DNA of 64,000 bases from the NCBI RefSeq assembly GCF_032393985.1, contig NZ_CP135918.1:4030001-4094000 (forward strand), in the 5' to 3' direction. Shown one piece after another: positions 45,745-53,864 of this stretch. The stretch's first letter is position 1; every line of letters starts with the position of its first letter. Below the pieces are notes generated by a model, which saw only the letters and a list, made by a program, of their open reading frames with translations, was not told where the DNA came from and did no database searches. The DNA is from Fischerella sp. JS2 (lineage in GTDB: Bacteria; Cyanobacteriota; Cyanobacteriia; Cyanobacteriales; Nostocaceae). Both the position numbers and the translations under genes were made by a program.

Positions 45745-45805
45745 TTAAGTCTACTAAAAGTAGACTTGGGTTATTAGCCCGCAGTTTACTTGCGGGCTTG
45801 GGGGC
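45745..45805. repeat. Paired hairpins (AAGTCTACT...AGTAGACTT and GCCCGC...GCGGGC)
   Basis: AAGTCTACTAAAAGTAGACTT-type palindrome followed by TTAGCCCGC/GCGGGCTT, just beyond the rseP stop. A related palindrome is at 47519-47540. It may also act as rseP terminator. Confidence 0.65.
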
Positions 45806-45812
45806 AGGTCAA

Positions 45813-46895
45813 TTACTGGAATAATTTTTGTACCCACTCTAGTTGGGAAGTTTCTTTGACAATCAGAAAAATACCTAATCCCAGAAGTAGCATTAAACCA
45901 GTTTGCATTACACCTTCTTGAACACGAGAAGGTAAAGGTTTACCGCGCAACCCTTCAATGAGTAGGAAAGCTAGTTGTCCTCCATCCAAGGCTGGTAAAG
46001 GCAGAATGTTGATAATTGCTAGGTTGATGCTAATTAAAGCTCCAAAATAAAATAAACTGCCTGTATCATTTTGAGCAATGTTAGCACCAATTTCCACAAT
46101 TTTAACGGGGCCTGCTACTTGACCAGCTGTTTCGCCAAAATTGGTAATTAATTGCTTAAAACCTTGAAATGTCATATTCAGAATGCGCTGAAATTCGGCA
46201 GCACCAAGGTTAAAAGCTTCTATTAAGTTGACACGACGCCGTACAATTTGACCGTTGGGAGCAAGTCCAACGCCAATACTACCCCCAGCTGGTTTTGCTT
46301 CAGGAGTAACATTTAAAGACAGCTTTTGTTCACCACGAGCAATTTTTAGTTGAATTGGCTTACCTGCATTCGTTTTAATTATTTCTCTTAAAGCCTCTAT
46401 CTCTTGCAGTGATGTGCCAAACTCTTTGTTATTAGCAGCTATTATGACATCTCCTGGTTTGACACCAGCTTGGACAGCTACATTACTAACCTCTGGTGCT
46501 AATTGTTTGATTAAAACTCCTGGTAGAGTTGCTTGGGAAACACCAACTAAGTTAACCTGCGCCACAAGCAGAAAATAGGCAAAAATTAAGTTTGCTATCA
46601 CTCCTGCGCTGATGACGATCGCCCGATCTAAAATTGGACGGTTACGCAGCAAGTTTGGATCGTTGGGTGGAATGTCACTATCTGGATCATCGTCAGGAAA
46701 ACCAACAAAACCACCCAAGGGAAATGCCCGAATTGCGTATTCGGTTTCCGAACCTTGGTATTTCCAAAGAATCGGCCCAAAGCCCAAAGAAAAGCGATTA
46801 ACATGAATTCCTTGAGACCTTGCTGCAATGAAATGTCCTAGTTCGTGTACCAGGATCAGAACAGCTAAGACTGCGATCGCCGCTAAAACTGACAT
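45813..46895 (-). CDS. rseP: RIP metalloprotease RseP (site-2 protease)
   Basis: A 360-residue intramembrane zinc protease. HELGHFIAAR with the HExxH motif lies in the first helix (residues 18-22), FGFGP-like FSLGFGPILWKY follows, one PDZ domain spans about 115-200 (VQAGVKPGDVIIAANN), and the third metal ligand is in NILPLPALDGGQ. The C-terminal helix closes the fold. In cyanobacteria homologues cut anti-sigma factors; the substrate here is unknown. Confidence 0.95.
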   Translation of the reverse strand: MSVLAAIAVLAVLILVHELGHFIAARSQGIHVNRFSLGFGPILWKYQGSETEYAIRAFPLGGFVGFPDDDPDSDIPPNDPNLLRNRPILDRAIVISAGVIANLIFAYFLLVAQVNLVGVSQATLPGVLIKQLAPEVSNVAVQAGVKPGDVIIAANNKEFGTSLQEIEALREIIKTNAGKPIQLKIARGEQKLSLNVTPEAKPAGGSIGVGLAPNGQIVRRRVNLIEAFNLGAAEFQRILNMTFQGFKQLITNFGETAGQVAGPVKIVEIGANIAQNDTGSLFYFGALISINLAIINILPLPALDGGQLAFLLIEGLRGKPLPSRVQEGVMQTGLMLLLGLGIFLIVKETSQLEWVQKLFQ

Positions 46896-47238
46896 AGAGA
46901 ATTTTTTTGAACTTACTTGCTATACTTTTCTTTATTCTAGAATGAGTACAAGTCTATCATCGGTCTACAACAAAGCATAATTTTCGGGCTTTTTCGCTAA
47001 TTCCTGAGGGGGAATGATGAATTAGGAACTCCTCAAAAGTAGTACGTTTCTCAGGTGTGGCCTTTCTCTAGGCAAAAAAGTAGGGTTATTTTTCTCGTCA
47101 TTTTGGCACACAGAAAACGCAAATAAAAAAGCGATCGCACTCATCCTCAGCAAATAAATTCTCTCTTAAAATCCTCAGTTGTCTTACTGAGAGGATTTAT
47201 TTTATTAATACGCGCCTACTTGCTTGCGTTAGTCTCCC
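46896..47238. other. Spacer with a plus-strand terminator-like hairpin
   Basis: AAATCCTCAG and CTGAGAGGATTT followed by ATTTTATT (47168-47199) form a terminator with no plus-strand gene upstream in the spacer. No coding sequence is seen. Confidence 0.5.
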
Positions 47239-47481
47239 ATGTCCCAATTAAATATCGGCGATTTGCTGCCTAAATTACTCCAGGTATTGCTCAGTGCCGG
47301 TTTGCTGGCTTTTTTAGTGAACCAATTACCCCAAATAAATTTACCCTTGTAGGTAATATTATCCCTAATTGGACTAATCATATTAGTGCTTGTTGTCCTC
47401 GAATCACAATCCAATCAGTCTCTAACCAATCCCACATCTGCAAATCAAAATTTGCTGTTTGGCTGGTTCCCCCTTAGTTAA
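47239..47481 (+). pseudogene. Interrupted small membrane protein gene
   Basis: ATG 47239 opens MSQLNIGDLLPKLLQVLLSA and a hydrophobic helix, hits TAG at 47350-47352 where a Trp or similar residue is expected, and continues in frame with VILSLIGLIILVLVVLESQS to TAA at 47479. The two halves look like successive membrane helices of one protein of 80 codons. Stop read-through or two tiny ORFs are less likely. No family is recognised. Confidence 0.5.
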
Positions 47482-47485
47482 TAGC

Positions 47486-47542
47486 GCAAGTCGTCTGAAG
47501 ACGACTCAAATAAATCAAAAAGTCTGCTTAAGCAGACTTTCA
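47486..47542. repeat. Palindromes GTCGTCTGAAGACGAC and AAGTCTGCTTAAGCAGACTT
   Basis: Two perfect palindromes, at about 47489-47504 and 47520-47539. The second resembles the element at 45745. Confidence 0.75.
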
Positions 47543-47576
47543 CTATAAGACTGCAATTTCAATCACAGGCTTATGT

Positions 47577-47855
47577 GCGAGTCTAAGAACTTCTTCGACG
47601 AGTCTTTGATTCTTATCGATGAGTCTTTAATATTCACTGACGAGTCTTTGAACCTCGTTAATGAGTTTTGAATACTCGCCGATGAGTCTTGAATATTCGC
47701 ACACGAATCTTGAATACTCGCCGACGAGTTTTTAAATTTCGTTAATGAGTCTTTAATACTCGCCGATGAGTCTTTTATTCTCGCTGACAAGTTTTTGAAC
47801 CTCGTTAATAAGTCTTTGATACTCGCTGATAAGGATTTGAACTTCGTCAATGAGT
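47577..47855. repeat. 21-bp tandem repeat array 2 (about 13 units)
   Basis: Units of 21 bp (AATACTCGCCGATGAGTCTT plus one base) run head to tail with a few diverged copies (GAACCTCGTTAATGAG). The unit matches array 1 at 20015-20370. On the minus strand it encodes heptads such as SASIKDS without a stop for 95 codons. No ribosome site or non-repeat domain is attached, so a protein is not called. Confidence 0.85.
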
Positions 47856-47975
47856 AAGTTAGGTGCGTGACAATAATCTAATTTTTGACCATTAAATTAA
47901 TTAGCGTCGTAACCCAGTATGATTTACGGTGCGTTATGCTGTCGCTAACACACCCTACCAAACACCAATCGAAAA

Positions 47976-49256
47976 TCACAATATTTCCCGTCCCAAGTAA
48001 GGTTGTAGGACTTCCGGTATCTTCACCGTACCATCTTCTTGTTGATAATTCTCCAAAATTGCCGCCATTGTTCGTCCCACAGCTAAGCCAGAACCGTTGA
48101 GGGTATGAACTAACTGTGTTCCCTTCTTAGCAGCTTCTTTAAAGCGAATATCAGCCCTTCGTGCTTGGAAATCTACAAAATTAGAACAGCTGGAAATTTC
48201 CCGGTATTTACCAGAAGAAGGCAGCCAAACTTCTAAGTCATAGGTTTTGGCAGAATGGAATCCTATATCCCCAGTACATAAATTAACAACTCGATAAGGC
48301 AACTTTAATGCTTGTAAAATAGCCTCTGCATCACCTACTAATTTTTCTAATTCATCAAAGGAAGTGCTGGGATGGACAAATTTCACTAATTCTACTTTAT
48401 TGAATTGATGCAAGCGAATTAATCCTCGCATATCCCGTCCGTAACTCCCAGCTTCGCGACGAAAACAGGGAGTGTAAGCACAGTGATAAATAGGTAAATC
48501 TTCCCCAGCTAGAATTTCACCACGATAAAGGTTAGTAACAGGTACTTCCGCAGTGGGAACAAGCCATAAGTCGTCATCAGCGCATTTGAAGCTTTCTTCT
48601 GCAAACTTGGGTAGTTGTCCGGTGGCTGTTAGTGAAGCACTATTAACTAAGAATGGAGGAATGACTTCTACATACCCTGCTGCTGTTTGGCGATCAAGCA
48701 TAAAAGAAATTAATGCCCTCTCTAGTGCTGCACCAGCCCCAATCAACGTTACAAAGCGACTTTGGGCAACTTTCACAGCCCGTTCGACGTTGAGAATACC
48801 CAATTTTTCGCCAATTTCCCAGTGAGGCAAAATATTGGCATTTTGCGGAATGTACTCATCACCCCAACGCCGCACTTCCACGTTTTCTTCTTCATTTTTG
48901 CCTATGGGTGTAGAGTCACTAGGCAAGTTAGGAAGTGCAAGTACCAGTTCTTGAATTTTGGCTATGATTTCTTTTTCTTGGGGTTCTAGTTCGCTTAATG
49001 TGGCTTTAACAGAGTTACCTTCATCCCGCAAGGCTTGAATGTCTGGGTCTTGAGGATTTATACCAGATTTAATCTTTTGCCCAACTAGCTTACCAATTTC
49101 GTTACTGCGTGCTTGGAGTTGACTACGTTTGCCCTCCAATTCACGTTGTTGTTTATTTAAATCTACTATCGGCTGAATATCATAGTTACCGCCACGAGTA
49201 TTCAACCTTTCTTGTACGAATTGCGGATTTTCCCGTATTTGCTTAATATCCAGCAC
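47976..49256 (-). CDS. serS: Seryl-tRNA synthetase
   Basis: A 426-residue class II aminoacyl-tRNA synthetase. The N-terminal long coiled-coil arm (residues about 25-105) binds the tRNA variable arm. Motif 2 is [17 protein letters not shown] and motif 3 is [32 protein letters not shown] and the serine/ATP site are present. The length fits bacterial SerRS. An HIP1-free AT-rich spacer separates it from its neighbours. Confidence 0.97.
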   Translation of the reverse strand: MLDIKQIRENPQFVQERLNTRGGNYDIQPIVDLNKQQRELEGKRSQLQARSNEIGKLVGQKIKSGINPQDPDIQALRDEGNSVKATLSELEPQEKEIIAKIQELVLALPNLPSDSTPIGKNEEENVEVRRWGDEYIPQNANILPHWEIGEKLGILNVERAVKVAQSRFVTLIGAGAALERALISFMLDRQTAAGYVEVIPPFLVNSASLTATGQLPKFAEESFKCADDDLWLVPTAEVPVTNLYRGEILAGEDLPIYHCAYTPCFRREAGSYGRDMRGLIRLHQFNKVELVKFVHPSTSFDELEKLVGDAEAILQALKLPYRVVNLCTGDIGFHSAKTYDLEVWLPSSGKYREISSCSNFVDFQARRADIRFKEAAKKGTQLVHTLNGSGLAVGRTMAAILENYQQEDGTVKIPEVLQPYLGREIL

Positions 49257-49515
49257 AGACTTTTCCTAGTTTTTAGTATAAAAAGGCAAAAGACAGTAGG
49301 CAGTAGAAACTAAGTGTTTATTCTTGACGATTGACTATTGACCAATATCAAAATTTTGCCCCAGCTTTATTGCCAGGGCTATCACACTGCAATTTATTTT
49401 AGGCATTTCCAAGGTTATTTTCCAAATATTTATTATGTTGATCTGACTAATAGTCTCAATATCTGAGGATTGCGATCGCTTTTTTATCACTTAATTATAG
49501 AAATTATATAGTTAT

Positions 49516-49740
49516 TTAAGATTGTCTTTCTTGTTGATTTTCTCTTGCCTGGCTGAAACGCTCTTCTTGAGTCCCAGCAGGGGAAGGTAGCCAGTATGCC
49601 AGCACAGTGCTTAAACCACTCCAATAAAGTGTTTGATTTTCTTTCGTTTTATCGTTGACTAGCTGGAAAGTACAAAGACCAATCATCACTGTACTGAAAA
49701 GGAACTGTATCCCAAATCTCCAAGTTTGTAATTCTCTCAT
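49516..49740 (-). CDS. Small membrane protein of unknown function
   Basis: A 74-residue protein with one or two hydrophobic stretches (about 10-27 and 42-52) and a polar, glutamine-rich tail (TQEERFSQARENQQERQS). WRFGIQFLFSTVMIGLCTFQ is the main helix. Protein-like composition and an isolated position support it. No family is recognised. Confidence 0.65.
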   Translation of the reverse strand: MRELQTWRFGIQFLFSTVMIGLCTFQLVNDKTKENQTLYWSGLSTVLAYWLPSPAGTQEERFSQARENQQERQS

Positions 49741-50236
49741 TGTGTTAGACCTCCAAGCACCTTTATCACTTTATTTACTCAATTTGTATCACTCTTTAGT
49801 TAGATGTTTTTGTCAGGAACATGTACTTGTCTCCATACTCCAGAGGAATGATTCCGCAAAAGAGTCATTTGTCATTTGTTATTTGTTGGTGGTTAGTAGT
49901 TAGTAGTTAGTGGTAAGTCGCTGACTCACCACCGCACTGGCTCGTCTACACACCCCACCCTTACCTTAAGCCGCGCCAAAGCGCGTCTACACACCCCTTA
50001 CACTCCCCATTGCCCCTAATCTCCAAAGCCTCTTTCTTTATGCCGGGGGACCCTTACTTTACAGAAGCCGAGTAAAGCGCGTCTACGGCAATCGCTCATG
50101 GGGGACTCACCGGTCCCCTTTGGGGTTGGGGGAAGAACCCCCTGCGTTCCCGTCGTTGCCTCACCACCGCACCGGCTCCTCCCTTGGGGGAGTGGGGACC
50201 GATGAGTTCCCCACCTCCCACCTCCCCAATTCCCGC
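49741..50236. repeat. Repeat-rich spacer
   Basis: Contains GGTTAGTAGTTAGTAG STRR (49880-49917), two GCCGCGCCAAAGCGCGTC-type blocks (49975 and 50065) and long C-rich/G-rich runs. A frame at 50016-50264 reads through this repeat and is not called. Confidence 0.75.
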
Positions 50237-50815
50237 CTAGCGAGTAATGCGATTGAGTAGCCAAATTGACCCCACAAGTCCGGCAAAGTGAGCAGAGACT
50301 GTATTAGTATTTGCTTGCACTACAAGCATATCTAGACCACTGATAATGCGGTTGGGGTCAAATAATTGTGTAGTAATTGCTTGAGGAGATATAGACCTTG
50401 CTACCAGAGTACCAACAATCGCCTGCGCTCCTAACAGAGTCAACAACATTCCGACTAAATTCACTAATAGTCCAAACCGTAAGACTTGGACTGTTTCTAA
50501 TTTGCTAGGGTGATTGTTAGGATTAGAAGATAACAGTTGTCTGCCAATCCGGGTGTAACGGAAAGCTAAATATACACCTACACCCAAGGTAACTAGTCCA
50601 CAAACTGCCAGAAATACACCAAATCCATTGCCTGGGTTATTACTAGGGCTGCCAGGCCTTTGGCTAAAAATACCGAATAACAGCACAATAATTGTAGAAA
50701 CTACGCCTAGTACTAGCTGAATCCAAAAGCTAATCCAACCAATAAGGCGAAAGGTTTTAGCAATTTCCTGACGGCGAGAAGAAGATGATTGAGAGTCTAC
50801 TGACATACTGATCAC
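50237..50815 (-). CDS. DUF3611 family membrane protein (paralogue)
   Basis: A 192-residue paralogue of the protein at 21075-21653. Shared features are TFRLIGWISFWIQL, RYTRIGRQL, QAIVGTLVARS and DMLVVQANTNTVSAHF, with four membrane helices at matching positions. The serine-rich N-terminus and a SNNPGNGF loop differ. The function of DUF3611 is unknown. Two copies in one genome may be differently regulated. Confidence 0.85.
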   Translation of the reverse strand: MISMSVDSQSSSSRRQEIAKTFRLIGWISFWIQLVLGVVSTIIVLLFGIFSQRPGSPSNNPGNGFGVFLAVCGLVTLGVGVYLAFRYTRIGRQLLSSNPNNHPSKLETVQVLRFGLLVNLVGMLLTLLGAQAIVGTLVARSISPQAITTQLFDPNRIISGLDMLVVQANTNTVSAHFAGLVGSIWLLNRITR

Positions 50816-50890
50816 CTATGTGCTGGGGAGGTTTGATAGATTAACTATGACACTTAATACCATTTTGGATTTTGGATTTTAGATTTTGCG

Positions 50891-50987
50891 AAAAGTTTGT
50901 AGACACAAAGTGGCTTAAGGTTAGGGTGCGGAGGTTTCCTCCGTTAGCGTAAGTTCCGAAAGCGCTAGCGAGGCTCAAAGCTTTTCA
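50891..50987. repeat. Composite repeat, inverted copy of 30236-30335
   Basis: GTTTGTAGAC, GCGGAGGTTTCCTCCGTTAG and GCGCTAGCGAGGCTCAAAG blocks occur in reverse-complement order relative to 30236-30335. Confidence 0.7.
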
Positions 50988-51329
50988 AGAAGGATTTTGG
51001 ATTGATAAATTTTGACTGGATAAGCTTTGGTGTTATCCATCATTCCTAATCATTTTCCCAATGGGTATAACCAACAGTCTTTAAGTATCCCAAAGTATCC
51101 CAAATCTAGAAATTCAGTAGACTATGCTGGCTTGAATGTGTCAACAGGTGCAAGGATTAGATAGATAGATGTTAGCTTATGCTTTGTATTTTAAAGATTT
51201 GCACTGGTGCGATCGCTGTAAAAAAAGTGTTTATTAAGTTTTACAGAAAAATTTGCAATTTACCTTTAAAATTGCTAAGGCAACAATTTATGCTTAAACA
51301 GTCCTCACACGCTCGGCATCACTAAACAC

Positions 51330-51500
51330 AAAGACAATGGTCAAACTGTTGTCTGTTTGCTCCTCACCACACTGCCTAGAGCTTGGGGCAGGAGTGCATT
51401 TTTGCACCTCTAAAGCTGGCGCATTGATAAGGCGCTGTCACTGGAATTTATTTCCGGTGCATGAAGTGCCATCCCCACAATTAAAAACTTGGGTTAATAA
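51330..51500. ncRNA. Candidate structured RNA upstream of the PadR/Pex-like gene
   Basis: Five or more consecutive hairpins can be read: GACAA/TTGTC (51333-51353), AGCTT...AGGAGTGCA TTTT TGCACCTCT...AAGCT (about 51380-51416), GGCGC/GCGCT (51418-51436), CACTGGAA/TTCCGGTG (51440-51460) and CCC/GGG further on. It is richer in GC than its surroundings. A 73-codon frame across it has poor protein character. Orientation is undetermined; it could be a 5' leader for the PadR gene or a small RNA. Confidence 0.35.
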
Positions 51501-51634
51501 TTTTATTGTGTGCGCTTGCCAATCCAGCCTAAGTAGCGTTATATACTTACCCAGATAGGGAGTAGCACTATATACTCACAAAAGGGATTGTAGGCTCGAC
51601 CCTTGGGCATTGTTTTAGCCATTCTTCACTAACC

Positions 51635-51982
51635 ATGAAACTTGAGGATATATATCAATTCTTTGAGAATCCTCCGCCAACTTACCTTTGTCAAGAACTA
51701 GCAGTTTGTTATATCTTGTACGTTTTATTACAAGGGGAGTCTTACGGAACCGAGTTAATCCAACGCTTAGAAACTGAATACCCCACCTATCGTCTTTCGG
51801 ACACCGTACTTTACAGTGCGATTAAGTTTCTCGAAGACTACAAAGCTATTACAGGGTATTGGAAAAAACTCGAAGGACGCGGACGTCCCCGGCGGATGTA
51901 CCAAGTTTCTTCAGAGTGGATTCCACAAGCACAGGATTTAGCACGTCTTTGGCAACAGTACATAAATGGGAGGACAAATTAA
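51635..51982 (+). CDS. PadR family regulator, Pex-like
   Basis: A 115-residue winged-helix protein. CQELAVCYILYVLLQGESYG and TELIQRLETEYPTYRLSDTVLYSAIKFLE give helices 2-4, and GYWKKLEGRGRPRRMYQVSS is the wing. The form matches PadR proteins close to cyanobacterial Pex, which in Synechococcus lengthens the circadian period by repressing kaiA. Equivalence to Pex is not proven. The next gene follows after 54 bp on the same strand. Confidence 0.8.
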   Translation: MKLEDIYQFFENPPPTYLCQELAVCYILYVLLQGESYGTELIQRLETEYPTYRLSDTVLYSAIKFLEDYKAITGYWKKLEGRGRPRRMYQVSSEWIPQAQDLARLWQQYINGRTN

Positions 51983-52036
51983 CGAATAATTGATAATGAA
52001 TAAGTCTCCTCCACTCAAGCAGTAAAAACTCACTAT

Positions 52037-52567
52037 ATGGATACCGCTATTCTGCCATCCACGTTGTTGCTCACTTTTGTGTTATCGGTCGGATTATTTT
52101 TCTTTGTTCGTGCCTCTACTAAAGACCGTACTGAAGTTGCACAACTGGTATCTGAGCAAGACGAAGCTACTTTAATGTCTCAATTAAGGGAGTATTTCCG
52201 AGCTAGGTCTTACCGAGTGGCAGCGGTAGACCAAGAACAAAACCAAGTTATATTTGAAGGCAATGTTCGACCCAGTTGGTTTTTAGCAATATTTTTGACT
52301 GTGCTGAGTGCTACTGGTATTCTTTGTCTATCACTGGTTTTGTCACAACTTTTCCCTAGCCTGAGTAGTTTTTTTATCGGGATGGTATTGCTATCCCCTG
52401 TCAGTGGTATTTTCTACTGGAAAAAAGCTGGAAAGCTTGAAAAGGTATCGCTAAAGGTAGAACAAACTCAGGGCGAATCACCATCCTCAAGTCGAATTAC
52501 TGTAACTGCCCATCGAGATGAACTGATTGAGTTAAAAAGGGTATTAAAGCTAAAGCCAGGTGAATAG
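52037..52567 (+). CDS. Cofactor assembly of complex C subunit B (CCB-type) protein
   Basis: A 176-residue membrane protein with helices at about 7-25, 79-100 and 107-125 and a soluble C-terminal strand/helix domain. It contains RASTKDRTEVAQLVSEQDE and VIFEGNVRPSWFLAIFLT, which match cyanobacterial proteins related to the CCB factors that attach heme c(i) to cytochrome b6 of the b6f complex. Family choice (CCB1 group) is from memory. It may be co-transcribed with the PadR gene. Confidence 0.7.
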   Translation: MDTAILPSTLLLTFVLSVGLFFFVRASTKDRTEVAQLVSEQDEATLMSQLREYFRARSYRVAAVDQEQNQVIFEGNVRPSWFLAIFLTVLSATGILCLSLVLSQLFPSLSSFFIGMVLLSPVSGIFYWKKAGKLEKVSLKVEQTQGESPSSSRITVTAHRDELIELKRVLKLKPGE

Positions 52568-52811
52568 CAACCAAGCTATGAACACCGATGATTCCTTGAT
52601 GGTACAAGCCGCCTGATTTATCTGTGGAATCAATCCGTCTTGAAAAGCTTGGAGGTTCACCCCGGAACACTGCGCGTAGACGCTTACGCGTCTACAAACT
52701 TTTCGTAAAGTCCAAAATTATTTGACTATCTCTGAAATCACTAAATGCAGATTTGTGGGCAGCATTTGTCGGAAATGGAAACAAAAATAACTAATCCCGA
52801 TTATAGATTAT

Positions 52812-52841
52812 TCTCCACAAGAATTTTAATTCTTGTGGAGA
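52812..52841. terminator. Perfect inverted repeat
   Basis: TCTCCACAAGAAT and ATTCTTGTGGAGA pair around TTTA. It lies 245 bp past the CCB-type gene, with only weak T-runs. Confidence 0.6.
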
Positions 52842-52857
52842 GTAGATTATATTTTGT

Positions 52858-53000
52858 TTGACAAAGCGGCTTGGCAAATTTTACAAAAATTAATTGGTGG
52901 TTTACTTTTCCCTAGAGAACTAGCTCCTAAGCACGTCGTTCACATGACACGAACTCTTTGCTTAGGGAGGAGTCGCTACATTCCCGTTTTTTGTAATCTT
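52858..53000 (+). ncRNA. Candidate small RNA with its own promoter
   Basis: TTGACA (52858-52863), 17 bp and TTACAA (52881-52886) form a near-consensus promoter. Downstream CTCCTAAGCA pairs with TGCTTAGGGAG (about 52924-52971), and GTTC/GAAC pairs within its loop. TTCCCGTTTTTT follows near 52990. The predicted RNA would be about 100 nt. Orientation and existence are inferred. Confidence 0.35.
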
Positions 53001-53192
53001 TGTCATCCAAACCTCATCCTACAAACATAATAGTTTGGCAGGATTTGATTAATCTTAATCCAGACCGCTAAATTTGACTGGCAAATTAGCTGAAAACTAA
53101 AAAAAAATTAAATTTTTATATATCTTTAGCATTTTGCCAGTTAATAATTGTCAAAAGCCACAATCACTATCTACTAAATCGCCTTAGATGTT

Positions 53193-53510
53193 TCAGCGAC
53201 TAACCAATGCCATCGGTTCTGGGACAGCAGAAGGTTCTAACGTTCTCAGACTAGGGAATAGGAAATGATTCTCTTCTACATACTGAGCGCCAAATAGCCC
53301 CTTTTCAGCCCAAAAGTATCGATCTGTTGTATGTTCGTTGCGCTTTACGAGTAGCAAAGCGGGTGGCAAGATCCCTTCAGCTTGAATAAATTTTCTGGCT
53401 GCTGTCACAGGTTTATCTTCGCCGCTTTCAATGCTATATTGGGGCACATGCTCTAAGATACGCCGCCCTTCTTGCCGACGACGGCTCTTCCGCTTTCGTC
53501 TCCTTGCCAA
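53193..53510 (-). CDS. DUF3155 family protein
   Basis: A 105-residue basic protein. The N-terminus MARRRKRKSRRRQEGRRILE is strongly positive, suggesting nucleic-acid or ribosome binding. The rest includes QYSIESGEDKPVTAARKFIQ, VKRNEHTTDRYFWAEKGLFG and a final FPSLRTLEPS. It matches my memory of the conserved cyanobacterial family DUF3155, of unknown function. TGAAGAGGAGG before the ATG is a strong ribosome site. Confidence 0.75.
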   Translation of the reverse strand: MARRRKRKSRRRQEGRRILEHVPQYSIESGEDKPVTAARKFIQAEGILPPALLLVKRNEHTTDRYFWAEKGLFGAQYVEENHFLFPSLRTLEPSAVPEPMALVSR

Positions 53511-53864
53511 CCTTTTTTCCTCCTCTTCAAAGCTACAGATTGTAGTTATAGCTACAAAATCCGTCGTAATTATAAAAGTTCTAGTTCAAAAGATCAACAG
53601 TTTTTAAACTTTTGATACAAGAAACATAATTTCTCTTAACGTAGATAAATACTTTGGTAAGTATTATGAACAGTGTTGGTGGTTGGTGGTTGGTTATTTA
53701 TAAACTAAAGCCCAATACCTAATGCCTTCTGTCCTGGTGCCTCCTGCCCTGGTGCCTTCTGCCTTCGGATTAATGCATTAGTTGCAAAATATAGTTAAGC
53801 TTTGTTACATATAGAACTCACACTTTTTCCTTGTTTTGTCCTAATTCTGAGCAAGATCTGAAAA
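53511..53864. other. Spacer between divergent genes
   Basis: GTTGGTGGTTGGTGG and CCTGGTGCCTCCTGCCCTGG short repeats (53675-53770) lie in otherwise AT-rich sequence. It must hold promoters for both flanking genes, but I cannot place them. Confidence 0.5.

Larger units (their letters stand above)
52568..53192. other. Spacer with hairpins and a possible small RNA
   Basis: Holds GCGTAGACGCTTACGCGTC-type repeat (about 52672-52692), a perfect 13-bp-stem hairpin at 52812-52841 and a promoter-like TTGACA-N17-TTACAA followed by a structured stretch. A 65-codon frame at 52833-53030 is not protein-like. Confidence 0.5.

Noticed and set aside
47563-47850. A 95-codon minus frame over array 2 (SASIKDS heptads)
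   Set aside because: No ribosome site or unique domain. It is kept as a repeat, but expression evidence could revive it.
50016-50264. An 82-codon minus frame
   Set aside because: Entirely Gly/Arg/Pro-rich translation of spacer repeats.
51337-51558. A 73-codon plus frame
   Set aside because: It lies on a dense set of inverted repeats and is rich in Cys and Ser without order; a structured RNA explains it better.
52833-53030. A 65-codon plus frame
   Set aside because: It starts inside the arm of a perfect hairpin and crosses the candidate small RNA; no protein character.
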